Assembly (NCBI RefSeq): GCF_003752025.1
Contig: NZ_RJKR01000006.1
Span: forward strand, 159,466 to 223,465
Direction: 5' to 3'
Length of the DNA stretch: 64,000 nucleotides
Origin: Curtobacterium sp. PhB115
Lineage (GTDB): Bacteria > Actinomycetota > Actinomycetes > Actinomycetales > Microbacteriaceae
Part shown: in pieces, positions 53,735-61,482 of the stretch
Layout: every line of letters starts with the position of its first letter
Position numbering within the stretch: position 1 is the first letter of the stretch
The notes under the pieces: generated by a model
Database searches by the model: none
Seen by the model: the letters and a program-made list of their open reading frames with translations, nothing else
Told to the model about the DNA's origin: nothing
Position numbers and translations under genes: made by a program

Positions 53735-54028
53735 ATGAGCGACCCCGGTACCAGCCCCTCCGACGACCCCACCGCGAGCCAGCAGCGCGACGACGACATC
53801 GACCGCGAGCACGTCGGTCCGTACGAGGTCGACGACGCGGAGGAAGCGCTCGAGACCGTGACGAACGACGCGGTTGCCGGTGAGACGGTCGAACCGCAGA
53901 TCGGCGACGGCACCGACGACGGACCGACCGGCGGCTCGCCCCGCGAGGGCTCCCCCGACCTCTGGGAGCACGACGGCGACGAGGACCGTCCGGACCTCGG
54001 TGGCGACCTCGGCACGAGCCCCCTCTGA
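53735..54028 (+). CDS. Small acidic disordered protein
   Basis: A 97-residue, strongly acidic protein with no predicted fold: rich in Asp, Glu, Gly, Pro and Thr (SPSDDPTASQQRDDDIDREH, EGSPDLWEHDGDEDRPD). I recognise no family. A strong ribosome site (GGAAAGGA) precedes the ATG at 53735, and the base composition at third codon positions is as GC-rich as in neighbouring genes, supporting translation. The following gene has its own -10 box. Similar short acidic proteins of unknown role are common in Microbacteriaceae genomes. Confidence 0.65.
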   Translation: MSDPGTSPSDDPTASQQRDDDIDREHVGPYEVDDAEEALETVTNDAVAGETVEPQIGDGTDDGPTGGSPREGSPDLWEHDGDEDRPDLGGDLGTSPL

Positions 54029-54054
54029 CACGACTCCCCCTGAGCACGGCCCGG

Positions 54055-54060
54055 TACCAT
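54055..54060 (+). promoter_or_regulatory. -10 box of leaderless small membrane protein gene
   Basis: TACCAT ends 6 nt before the GTG at 54067. Confidence 0.5.
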
Positions 54061-54066
54061 CGGGCC

Positions 54067-54432
54067 GTGCTCAGCCGTGTCCGCGCCAGCGTCCGCCGCT
54101 CGCCGGCCGCCGCGCGGCTCATCGCGATCGCGGCGCTCCTGCTGGTCGCGGCCTCGGCCCACCTCGCCGTCCGTGCAGACCCCGCCGGCCGGTGGGTCAC
54201 CCTGCTGGTCGTCGGCGTCGTCGGTGCGGTCGTCGCCGGCTCCCCGAGCCGGCTCTGGCCGCTCCCCGCGATCTGGTTGGTCGCGACGGCGCTCGCCGTC
54301 ACCACCGCAGGCGGTGCGGACGGCGGCCGAGTTCTCGTCGCTGCGGTCGCCGGAGCGGTCGCGTTCGCGGTCTGCCTCGCCGTCGACCTGGTGACGGTCC
54401 TGCGCGGCCGGCGTGGACGGGTGCGGACGTGA
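54067..54432 (+). CDS. Small membrane protein of unknown function
   Basis: A 121-residue protein with four hydrophobic segments (about 18-36, 43-58, 64-80 and 88-108), positively charged at both ends (SRVRASVRRSPAAARL and LRGRRGRVRT). No family recognised. The GTG at 54067 is leaderless. Its stop overlaps the GTG of the next gene in a GTGA (54429-54432), so the two are coupled if that downstream start is correct. Nothing in the residues indicates a substrate. Confidence 0.65.
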   Translation: MLSRVRASVRRSPAAARLIAIAALLLVAASAHLAVRADPAGRWVTLLVVGVVGAVVAGSPSRLWPLPAIWLVATALAVTTAGGADGGRVLVAAVAGAVAFAVCLAVDLVTVLRGRRGRVRT

Positions 54433-55274
54433 CCGGGAACCGGCCTGGAGGCACGGTGCACGACCCGCACCGCGCCTCCCGTCCGTCATCCGGTCACGTC
54501 CACGACCGTGACCTGCGTCGGTTCCTCGCCGACAGCACACCCGTGGCGGCCGGTGGCCGCGCCATCCTGCTGCAGATCGCGGACCCGGCCGTCGCAGCGG
54601 GGGTGCGACGGCACTCGGACTTCGCCAGGAGGCCGCAGCAGCGGCTCGCCCACACCCTGATGTTCGTCTACGCCGTCGTGGTCGGCACGGACTCCGACGC
54701 CGTGACCGCCGTGGGGTTCGTGAACCGCGCCCACCGGCCGGTGACCGGTGCGGACGACGTGGACCGGCAGCTCTGGGTGGCGGCCACCCTGGTCGACTCC
54801 GCGCTGCGGGCGCACGAGCTGTTCGGCGACCCCGTCTCGCCCGCGCGCGCGCAGCAGGTACTCGACGCGTACGCGCCGATCGCCACCGCCCTGCGGGTCC
54901 CCGCGGACCGCTGGCCGACCTCGACCGAGGCGTTCGAGCAGTACTGGCGGGACGGCCTCGACCGGCTCGCGGTCACCGACGACGCCCGCGGGGTCGTCCG
55001 CGACCTGCTGCACCCGCGCTTCGCACCGCTCTGGGTCCGGACGGCGATGCCCCTGGTGCGGATCGTCACGGTCGGCATGCTGCCCGCACCGCTCCGGGCG
55101 CAGTACGGCTTCGCGTGGGGGCCGCGCGAGGAGCGCCGGTTCCGACGTGCGGTCGGGCTCGTGCGGCGTGTGCGGGCCGTCGTGCCGGGGTGGCTGCTGC
55201 GGCTGCCGGGGCCGCTGCTGCTCCGGGCGATGCGGCGGTACGCGGCTCAGCCGGCCAGGACGCGCACCGCGTAG
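54429..55274 (+). CDS. DUF2236/MpaB-like oxygenase family protein
   Basis: A 281-residue, mostly helical protein of the latex-clearing/MpaB (DUF2236) group: GGRAILLQIADPAVAAGVRRHSDF near residue 38, a conserved VNRAHRPVTG near 98 (His in a haem-site-like context), WVAATLVDS near 115 and YWRDGLDRL near 175. Members are haem-dependent oxygenases or enzymes of unknown activity. The chosen GTG overlaps the previous stop, but the first 20 codons run through a family B hairpin (54442-54484). GTG 54456 or 54543 are alternatives. The 3' end overlaps the FHA gene by 28 nt on the opposite strand. Confidence 0.78.
   Translation: MTGNRPGGTVHDPHRASRPSSGHVHDRDLRRFLADSTPVAAGGRAILLQIADPAVAAGVRRHSDFARRPQQRLAHTLMFVYAVVVGTDSDAVTAVGFVNRAHRPVTGADDVDRQLWVAATLVDSALRAHELFGDPVSPARAQQVLDAYAPIATALRVPADRWPTSTEAFEQYWRDGLDRLAVTDDARGVVRDLLHPRFAPLWVRTAMPLVRIVTVGMLPAPLRAQYGFAWGPREERRFRRAVGLVRRVRAVVPGWLLRLPGPLLLRAMRRYAAQPARTRTA
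54442..54484. repeat. GC-rich hairpin, repeat family B, at the MpaB-like gene start
   Basis: 18-nt arms (54442-54459, 54467-54484) with three mismatches, framed by GACCGG (54431-54436) and CCGGTC (54490-54495). It shares the GGAGGC-CGGTGC core with 31054-31101 and 49598-49630, and could mask the ribosome access of the gene it sits in. Confidence 0.6.
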
Positions 55275-55756
55275 TCGCCGACCATCACGACGTCGCCGGG
55301 TCGCGCGACGACCTGCGCGCCGCCGACGCTCGGCTCCTGCGCACCCGACGCCCGCACCACGACGGTGCCGTTCGCCGAGCCGAGGTCCTCGACCACCAGG
55401 CCGCCGTCCCCGGTCGGACGCATCGCCGCGTGCTCCCGCGACACCGAGCGACCAGGGTCGTCGAGCAGCACCGCGCGCCGACCGGGAGCGGCCTCGACGC
55501 GACGGCCGAGCACCACGGGCTGGTCGAGCGGGACGACGTTCCCAGGGGCGACCTCGAGCACCAGGCGCGGCACCACGCCGATCGTCGGCAGCGGCTGCTC
55601 GCTCCGCACCACGGAGTCCGGTTCGCGGTCCGACACCGGCGCCGAGGGCAGCACCCACGCGCGAGAGAGGTGTCCGGCCTGACGGTCGCGCTCGACCTCG
55701 GCGCGGGTCACCACCGGGCGCTTCGGAGTGTCGTCGTCCTTCCGGCGTCGAGCCAC
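55247..55756 (-). CDS. FHA-domain protein of the type VII-like locus
   Basis: A 169-residue cytoplasmic protein. The first 55 residues are charged and probably disordered (VARRRKDDDTPKRPVVTRAE). The rest is a forkhead-associated domain that binds phosphothreonine: VLGRRVEAAPG (G-R), SVSREHAAM (S-x-x-H) and VEDLGSANGT (N-G) carry the binding residues. FHA proteins regulate ESX-type secretion by recruiting phosphorylated partners; its divergent position 120 bp from a WXG100 gene fits. A ribosome site (GAGGGG) precedes the GTG at 55756. The stop overlaps the MpaB-like gene end. Confidence 0.86.
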   Translation of the reverse strand: MARRRKDDDTPKRPVVTRAEVERDRQAGHLSRAWVLPSAPVSDREPDSVVRSEQPLPTIGVVPRLVLEVAPGNVVPLDQPVVLGRRVEAAPGRRAVLLDDPGRSVSREHAAMRPTGDGGLVVEDLGSANGTVVVRASGAQEPSVGGAQVVARPGDVVMVGDYAVRVLAG

Positions 55757-55814
55757 CGTGTACCCCTCGTTCTGGTGATTGTTCAGAAGTGGTGCGAGAT
55801 GCAACGCGATCAAG

Positions 55815-55820
55815 TATGGT
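55815..55820 (+). promoter_or_regulatory. -10 box upstream of the WXG100 gene
   Basis: TATGGT in an AT-richer patch, about 56 nt before the start codon; the -35 match is weak. Confidence 0.4.
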
Positions 55821-55876
55821 CGAACCGCGCCGGGGGCCGCCCGGTACTTCACATACGCATCGGGAGGGCATGCGCC

Positions 55877-56170
55877 ATGGCCAATGTCAACGTCACCTAC
55901 GACGATCTTCGCAACCAGGCTTCGCAGCTTCGCAACGGCCAGAAGGCCATCGAGGACCAGCTGAGCCAGCTCAAGAGCCAGATCGACAACCTCGTCTCGT
56001 CGGGCTACGTCACCGACAAGTCCTCGAAGGCGTTCGACTCGACGTACTCGGAGTTCAACTCCGGCGCGACGCAGACGATCCAGGCCATCGACGGCATGGC
56101 CGGGTTCCTCGAGAGCGCGGCGAACACCCTCGAGTCGACGGACGAGCAGCTCGCGTCCAGCATCGGCTGA
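55877..56170 (+). CDS. WXG100 family secreted protein (EsxA-like)
   Basis: A 97-residue helical hairpin protein: MANVNVTYDDLRNQASQLRN, then a helix with IEDQLSQLKSQIDNLVSSGYVT, then a second helix ending STDEQLASSIG. Size, coiled-coil heptads and the C-terminal position of hydrophobic residues fit ESAT-6-like substrates. The usual W-x-G turn is replaced by SGYVT, which occurs in a subset of actinobacterial EsxA-like proteins. It is a likely structural substrate of the EssC-type ATPase encoded at 61483. Ribosome site GGGAGG precedes the ATG at 55877. It forms dimers with itself or the 56276 product. Confidence 0.85.
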   Translation: MANVNVTYDDLRNQASQLRNGQKAIEDQLSQLKSQIDNLVSSGYVTDKSSKAFDSTYSEFNSGATQTIQAIDGMAGFLESAANTLESTDEQLASSIG

Positions 56171-56275
56171 GACCAGGCACGAACCGTGGTGGCCGGCGTC
56201 TTCGGGCGTCGGCCACCGCTCTCGCCGTCGTGAGCGGCGACCACATCACACTGCTAGGAATCCACTGGGGGAACC

Positions 56276-56569
56276 GTGGGCGGCACCATCAAGCTCGATC
56301 TCGACCTGATCGGGGATCTCGCGTCGGACCTGTCGAGGCTGCACAGCGACTTCGACCACGTTGCAGCGTCCGCCGCTGACTACAAGTCCGGCATCGGGTC
56401 ATCCACCGTCAGCGACGCGATCGACGAGTTCGGGAGCAACTGGGACATCCGCCGGGGGCGCCTCCAGGAGTCGATCAAGGCCGTCGCCGAGATGGCCGAG
56501 AGCGCGCACGAGGGCTTCACCCAGACCGAGATGGACCTGGCGAACAAGATCCTCGGGAAGGCCAGCTGA
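56276..56569 (+). CDS. WXG100-like partner protein
   Basis: A 97-residue helical protein with a central SNWDIRRGRLQ (W-x-I in place of W-x-G), preceded by a helix from LDLIGDLASDLSRLHSDFDH. This is the pattern of small T7SS proteins that pair with larger substrates. The GTG at 56276 gives MGGTIKLDLDL. The stop TGA shares its A with the ATG of the effector-like gene (56567-56571). First gene of a tightly coupled six-gene operon ending at 61093. Function as chaperone or targeting partner is inferred. Confidence 0.75.
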   Translation: MGGTIKLDLDLIGDLASDLSRLHSDFDHVAASAADYKSGIGSSTVSDAIDEFGSNWDIRRGRLQESIKAVAEMAESAHEGFTQTEMDLANKILGKAS

Positions 56570-57843
56570 TGAGCCGTCCCAGCGACTGGAGCGCGCTCGA
56601 CCTGCCGACCGACCCGGTTCCGGGCGACACCACCGAGATCAGGCAGTCCGCAGCGAACGCCCGATCCGTCGAACAGGCGATCGACGAGCAGGTCAGCCGG
56701 CTCAACCGTCTGAAGGACGGCCACGGCTGGGAAAGCGAGTCCGGCACGACGTTCCGCGACTCGGCCGGCGACCTCGCAGGGGCGATCGCCAAAGCCAAGG
56801 GCCGGTACACCGAGCTCGCCGCCGCACTCGACGAATGGGCCGCGGGTCTCGACGGCATCCAGCGACAGGCAGACGCAGCCCTGCTCGCAGCGCAGGACGC
56901 GCAGCACGCACACCAGGCCGCGGCGAACCAGACCATCTCGGCCGCGGCCGACACCCCCGAACACCAGGACCAGGTCGACGCGCAGCATCGTGCGCTGGAT
57001 TCGGCCCAAGGGGACATCGATGCTGCGAAGGCCACGATCCGTCGACTGGCCGGCTCCTTCGGCGAGGGCGGTGAGTACGGGGACCTCGCGGACCGCGTGG
57101 CCAACCGGATCCGTCAGGGCGCGGACGACGGCATGAAGGACGGCTGGTTCGACCACGTCAAACAGGCGATCCACAACGCCAAGGGCGTCCTGGAGGTCAT
57201 CAAGTCCGTTCTGAACACCGTTGCGCTCGTCCTCGTCGTGGCAGCCGTCATCGTCGCTCTGGCCATCCCCGGGGTCAACCTCATCGCGTTCGCGGTGGCG
57301 GGCCTGGTGGTGTCCAGCTTGGTCTTCGGCATCACGGCGGCTCAAGCCACCGCCGGAGATGCCAGCGCGTCCGATGTCGCCTGGGTGGCCGTCGGAGTGG
57401 CAGCATCCGCTGTCGGCCTCGGGGCAGCGAAGGCTGCATCATCCGCCCTGCCTGCACTGACGCGGTCCACGGCGCAGTCCGGAGCGCGCGCAGCGGCGAA
57501 CAGCGCACGGGCTTCGGGCATCGCTGAGGGCCCCGTCTACTCTGCGAAGTACGCCGAGATCCAGGCGAGAGCAGCGGAGGTCAGCGGCAAGGCGTGGGTG
57601 ACCATCGCCGACAACACCGTCATGAACGGAGCCATCGCACCGGTCTTGATCAGGCAGCTCGCCAACGGCGGGCCCATCGCCCAGCAGGCGCTGCCCAAGA
57701 TCCTCGTGCCCGCAGTCACCGCGTCGGTGCTCGGCGCGAAGGGTCTGTGGGACGGCGTCAACGACTTCGCGGGGGACGTGCACGACCTCTGGACCCACGA
57801 GTACTGGAAGAACGCGACGTCGGTGCAGGTCGGTTCGTTGTGA
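56569..57843 (+). CDS. T7SS effector-like protein with central membrane segments
   Basis: A 424-residue protein. The N-terminal 140 residues are coiled helices with GWESESGTTFRD (W-x-S-x-S...F) near 53, typical of putative type VII secretion-signal domains. The middle (about 208-300) is strongly hydrophobic with two or three membrane-length stretches and Ala/Gly runs. The C-terminal 120 residues (ITAAQATAGDASASDVAWVA onward to EYWKNATSVQVGSL) have no motif I recognise. It could be a pore-forming or membrane-targeted toxin, or a structural component. It overlaps the previous gene by one base and the next by GTGA. Confidence 0.7.
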   Translation: MSRPSDWSALDLPTDPVPGDTTEIRQSAANARSVEQAIDEQVSRLNRLKDGHGWESESGTTFRDSAGDLAGAIAKAKGRYTELAAALDEWAAGLDGIQRQADAALLAAQDAQHAHQAAANQTISAAADTPEHQDQVDAQHRALDSAQGDIDAAKATIRRLAGSFGEGGEYGDLADRVANRIRQGADDGMKDGWFDHVKQAIHNAKGVLEVIKSVLNTVALVLVVAAVIVALAIPGVNLIAFAVAGLVVSSLVFGITAAQATAGDASASDVAWVAVGVAASAVGLGAAKAASSALPALTRSTAQSGARAAANSARASGIAEGPVYSAKYAEIQARAAEVSGKAWVTIADNTVMNGAIAPVLIRQLANGGPIAQQALPKILVPAVTASVLGAKGLWDGVNDFAGDVHDLWTHEYWKNATSVQVGSL

Positions 57844-58514
57844 CCGGGTACCGCCTGCAGCTCCCAGCAGGGTGGGTCCGGACGCGCCTCACCGGCGATC
57901 TCGACCGCGCGGTCGGCGAAGTCGTCGAACGGACCCTTCCGCGAGCGGAGTTCGGCGACTCTGACGGGGCCGCGGCCCGGTGGCGGCTCCGCGACGAGCT
58001 CCGGAAGTCGTTGGCGGCCGCTGCGGATGCGGGGGGCGTCGACATGTACTCGTTCGAGGGCGACGTGGAAGGCATCCGCCTCCCGATGAGCTTCTCCGTG
58101 TCGGTCGCTCACCTCGGGGCGTCCGTCGGGGCCCTGCCGCTCGAGACGTTCGCCGCGGGCATCAGCACCTCCGGCGACACACAGGTCGTCGACTTCCCTG
58201 CCGGCGAGATGATCCGGACGGAACGGCGGTCACTCGAACCAGCCGGGGCCGCCCTGCACCGCGCAGAACCGGTCGGCAACGAAGCCGGCGCTCTGTCGGC
58301 TGCGAACCAGGCGGCGGTGCGGGCGCTCTACGGGTTCGCTGCCGATCACGCAGATGTCGAGGTGTCGCAGACGACGGTCGACTACCTCGTTCCCATCCCG
58401 GGCGAGGTCGGGACCTTCGTCGTGGTCTCCCTGGTCGCGCCGGGCGCGTTGCACGTCGAAGCGCGAGTCGGCCACTTCGACATGTTGATGGCCGGATTCG
58501 GTTGGACCGGATGA
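57840..58514 (+). CDS. Conserved T7SS-locus protein, possible immunity factor
   Basis: A 224-residue cytoplasmic protein opening with LQLPAGWVRTRL, a phrase common to small proteins encoded next to WXG100 genes in actinobacteria. The rest alternates helices and strands without catalytic motif, ending FVVVSLVAPGALHVEARVG. No signal peptide or membrane segment. The GTG at 57840 overlaps the effector-like gene in GTGA, and its stop overlaps the next ATG in ATGA, so its dose is locked to theirs. Immunity or chaperone function is inferred from that position only. Confidence 0.65.
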   Translation: MTGYRLQLPAGWVRTRLTGDLDRAVGEVVERTLPRAEFGDSDGAAARWRLRDELRKSLAAAADAGGVDMYSFEGDVEGIRLPMSFSVSVAHLGASVGALPLETFAAGISTSGDTQVVDFPAGEMIRTERRSLEPAGAALHRAEPVGNEAGALSAANQAAVRALYGFAADHADVEVSQTTVDYLVPIPGEVGTFVVVSLVAPGALHVEARVGHFDMLMAGFGWTG

Positions 58515-59032
58515 CCGAACTGCACGTCCCGGTCACGAAGGCGATGTCCCGGCTCGAGGTCCGCTCCACGCGCATCGAGATCGGCGGGGACACGGCACCG
58601 CGCGACCGTGAGGACCTGCTGGAGCTCGGTCGATTGCTCGCGGCGCGCGGGGCGGACGCCGCATGGGCGATCCTCGACGGGGCTGATGAATCGATCGCAT
58701 CCTGGGTCGCCTTGACGTTCGTCCCACTCCGCGGCACGACACCGGGCGCCCTGCGTCGAGGAGCACGCCACGACGATCCGATCGAGGTCGAAGAGGACAT
58801 GCGGGACACGGCCCTCGGACCGGCCCACCGCCTTCGGCAACGCGTCGCCGTGCCAGCGCCGAGCGTGCAGGACACCGCGGGCACGATCGTGAGCGAGAGT
58901 CTCGACTGGTCGTGGGCTCTGCCCGCCGACATGATGTTGTCCGTGAACGCGAACACCACACAGCTCGTCTACGCCGACTGGGTCGCCGACCAGGTCGATC
59001 GGGTGGCGCTCGGCATCGACCTTGTCCGCTGA
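58511..59032 (+). CDS. T7SS-locus protein of unknown function
   Basis: A 173-residue soluble protein with an LLARGADAAWAIL-type helix early and LDWSWALPADMMLSVNANTT near residue 130. I find no named family, but the strand-rich C-terminus resembles that of the preceding product, so the two may be distant paralogues. ATG at 58511 overlaps the upstream stop (ATGA); the 3' end overlaps the next gene by 11 nt. Confidence 0.62.
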   Translation: MTELHVPVTKAMSRLEVRSTRIEIGGDTAPRDREDLLELGRLLAARGADAAWAILDGADESIASWVALTFVPLRGTTPGALRRGARHDDPIEVEEDMRDTALGPAHRLRQRVAVPAPSVQDTAGTIVSESLDWSWALPADMMLSVNANTTQLVYADWVADQVDRVALGIDLVR

Positions 59033-60509
59033 GCTCGTCGAGCTGGTCGTCCGCGCTGCGTCGGTCAGTGATCGAGCGGCTGCGATCGGGCAACGGATCG
59101 GACTGGCTGTCATCGATGGGGCCGTGCACACTGTCGGCACGGATGGCCGGAGCAAGGTGGTGTGCACCGACGTTCGTTCTGTTGCGTGGGCGCCCTGGGC
59201 AGCGCTCCCCAAGGAGCTCGGTGTCGTGAACTCGTCGGGAGCCGTGGTGCTGACCACACGCGGCGGAGTCCACGTGTTCCCCGTCGATGCGTGGTGGATC
59301 GATCCGGCACCGCCCGCGACACCTCGACAGGCAGTCGCCTCCAGCGGTTTCGAGGACTTGGCTGAACGACTCGGCCTGGCTGTCTCCTACGACCCGGACT
59401 CCACCGCTGGACTCAGCAAGGCATCGAACGCGACCGCCCACGTGCCGCTCTCGAGCGAAGCGATGGTGCGGTCCCGACGGGTGACCACCGTCATCGCGCT
59501 CATCCTCGCCGCCGCCCTCCTGCCGCTACCACTCCTCTTGACGGTCTTCGCCAGAGGATGGTCGGACGGACTGGCGGTCATGGGCTGGGTGTGCGTGGCC
59601 GCATCGGCGGCCGCGCTCGTCAACGTCGTCCGCGGCGTCCTCGGCCGGAGGCAACATCCGACGGCTTTCGGGGAGCGAGTCCTGCGGCCCACGGACGGCC
59701 CGCGGTGGTTCCAGCGGAACGCCCACATCGACGTCGATCGCGGGGTCATCGCGATCGCCGACGGGCGGTGGAGGACGATCCTCCTCGCAACTCCTCTGGC
59801 GACGTCAGCCGTTTCAGCGGTCGTGCGCGCTCGCGTGGTTCGTGGCAGGGACCCACGGATCGTGCTGATCGACGGCGCCGACGTCGTGCGAGCCGAGCTC
59901 CCGTTGCGGTTCTGGTCAGAGCAGCACCTCAACGCGCTGCTCGCCGAACTGTCGATCGTCCGCGACGGTGCGACGGAGCGGCGATCCTCCGGTGGGGTGC
60001 GGTTCGACACGAACCGCGGTGCCGGCGTACCGGGGGCGTCGCTCGTCACGTGGACATCCCTCGGCGTCGTCCCGCTGCTTCCCCTCGCGCTCGCGACCGT
60101 GCTGCAGCTGATGGTGTCCCTGTTCGCCCGGATCGGGGGAGCGCCGACGCAAGCGGTCGCACTCGCACTCGGCTTCGCATCGATCGCAGTGTTGCTCACC
60201 GTCGTCGGCGCCGAACTCAGTCGGCGTCTTCCGTGGGCTGGACCACACCCTCGTGGGTTCCGACCGTCACGGGACTTCGCGTCGGTCGTGGGGTGGTTCG
60301 TCCTCTTCGCCGCGGTCTGTGCGATCCTCGTTCCGCTCGGGGAGCCGGGTGCCGCCTGGTACGCGGCGGTGCTCGCCATCGCGAGCATCCCGTTCCAGTG
60401 GTGCCTGTACCGCCATCGCGCCATCCGGGCGGAGCATGGCGTCCTCAACCTCTTCGCCTGGCTCCGCACGGGATGCCGAGGGACCGAACACTCGACGACG
60501 GAGGCCTGA
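59022..60509 (+). CDS. Membrane protein of the T7SS-like operon
   Basis: A 495-residue protein beginning with a TTG at 59022 inside the previous gene. The first 145 residues are soluble (LVELVVRAASVSDRAAAIG). Then follow two helices near 152-195, a soluble region with RWFQRNAHIDVDRGVIAIADG, and four more helices between about 345 and 470. It lacks motifs of EccB, EccD or EccE that I can recognise, so it could be a locus-specific membrane component or an immunity protein against a membrane-acting toxin. The stop shares a base with the next ATG. Confidence 0.65.
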   Translation: MSAELVELVVRAASVSDRAAAIGQRIGLAVIDGAVHTVGTDGRSKVVCTDVRSVAWAPWAALPKELGVVNSSGAVVLTTRGGVHVFPVDAWWIDPAPPATPRQAVASSGFEDLAERLGLAVSYDPDSTAGLSKASNATAHVPLSSEAMVRSRRVTTVIALILAAALLPLPLLLTVFARGWSDGLAVMGWVCVAASAAALVNVVRGVLGRRQHPTAFGERVLRPTDGPRWFQRNAHIDVDRGVIAIADGRWRTILLATPLATSAVSAVVRARVVRGRDPRIVLIDGADVVRAELPLRFWSEQHLNALLAELSIVRDGATERRSSGGVRFDTNRGAGVPGASLVTWTSLGVVPLLPLALATVLQLMVSLFARIGGAPTQAVALALGFASIAVLLTVVGAELSRRLPWAGPHPRGFRPSRDFASVVGWFVLFAAVCAILVPLGEPGAAWYAAVLAIASIPFQWCLYRHRAIRAEHGVLNLFAWLRTGCRGTEHSTTEA

Positions 60510-61093
60510 TGGGGCTCGAATTCGACTACGTGAACGCCTGGACGAAGTTCATCGACGGTGATCCTGAGACGACCGGCCGCGATGCCGCCGCGAACGCGAT
60601 CCGGCACGCGCAGTGCCGGGTTCCGAAGCGGGCCGCTGCCTCCGTCGAATCAGTGATGCGCGAACTGGCACAGCTCCGTGATGCGTTCGACGCCCACGAC
60701 TTCTTCGTCCTCACCACCGACGCGCCGACCGTCGAGGTGATCGCCTACACGATCGTCCAGTACGAGCGCGGTCTCGAAGCGGCTGACCGTGCGGTCGACG
60801 AGGCGTTGGCGCCCCTCCCCAACCGGACCGGACAGCCGGATGTCTCGACGGTGACGACGGCGCTCGGGACGGCGACCCGGATCCTCGACCGGACGGAGAC
60901 TCCGGCATCATCGCGATTCCGGCGTGCGACCCCCTCCACGACGATCCGCTGGGTCCAGCCCGTCGAGCAGCTCACCGAGCCCCTCACTGCGGTCCTGACG
61001 ACGGTCATCCCGAAGCGCACGGACGAGTCGTTCGCGGCACCTCTGATCGATCAGTTCGCCCTCGGGCTCGTGGTCACCCCCGGTGCAGAGTGA
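60509..61093 (+). CDS. Hypothetical protein ending the effector-like operon
   Basis: A 194-residue soluble protein with helical N-terminal half (NAWTKFIDGDPETTGRDAAA, EVIAYTIVQYERGLEAADRA) and a Thr/Arg/Pro-rich second half. No family recognised. ATG at 60509 overlaps the preceding stop by one base. It closes the chain of six overlapping genes 56276-61093. No terminator-like hairpin directly follows. Confidence 0.6.
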   Translation: MGLEFDYVNAWTKFIDGDPETTGRDAAANAIRHAQCRVPKRAAASVESVMRELAQLRDAFDAHDFFVLTTDAPTVEVIAYTIVQYERGLEAADRAVDEALAPLPNRTGQPDVSTVTTALGTATRILDRTETPASSRFRRATPSTTIRWVQPVEQLTEPLTAVLTTVIPKRTDESFAAPLIDQFALGLVVTPGAE

Positions 61094-61130
61094 CAGCCGT
61101 CAGGCACGACCGAGCGGCATCAGGACACCG

Positions 61131-61277
61131 TTGACGAACCTCGACGTACCCGGTGCAGCGTTCCCGCTCGACGACATCGGCGTGCAGGTCAAGGTGGACG
61201 TCGACGGCCGCGCTCTGCGCGCCATGCACGGGCACGTTGCCGATCTCCTCGAGGGCATTCGCCTTGGTTCCCGCTGA
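61131..61277 (+). CDS. Possible 48-residue protein
   Basis: A short frame from TTG 61131 with AGGA 7 nt upstream, giving a compact peptide (TNLDVPGAAFPLDDIGVQVK, then DGRALRAMHGHVADLLEGI). Codon third positions are GC-rich and the amphipathic helix looks protein-like. A longer reading from GTG 61083 would overlap the previous gene. Unrecognised; could be a small secretion component. The stretch to 61482 also holds a 32-codon frame (61394-61492) with no ribosome site, which I do not call, and two single arms of the family B repeat near 61313 and 61355. Confidence 0.4.
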   Translation: MTNLDVPGAAFPLDDIGVQVKVDVDGRALRAMHGHVADLLEGIRLGSR

Positions 61278-61482
61278 CCGTCACACGGCGTGACCCGTCC
61301 CCGATTCCTCCACCGCGCCTCCAGGCTGTACTTCCTTCCACAGGAACGACCGGACCGCGCCTGCCGGACCGGGGAACCTGCGAGAATCGACGAATGAGCG
61401 GCAGCACGACGCTGCGGGGGGCCTCGTCCGACCACCGCGCTGCGACCACCACGTCCACGACGCCCGATCCGGAGCGCCGCGC

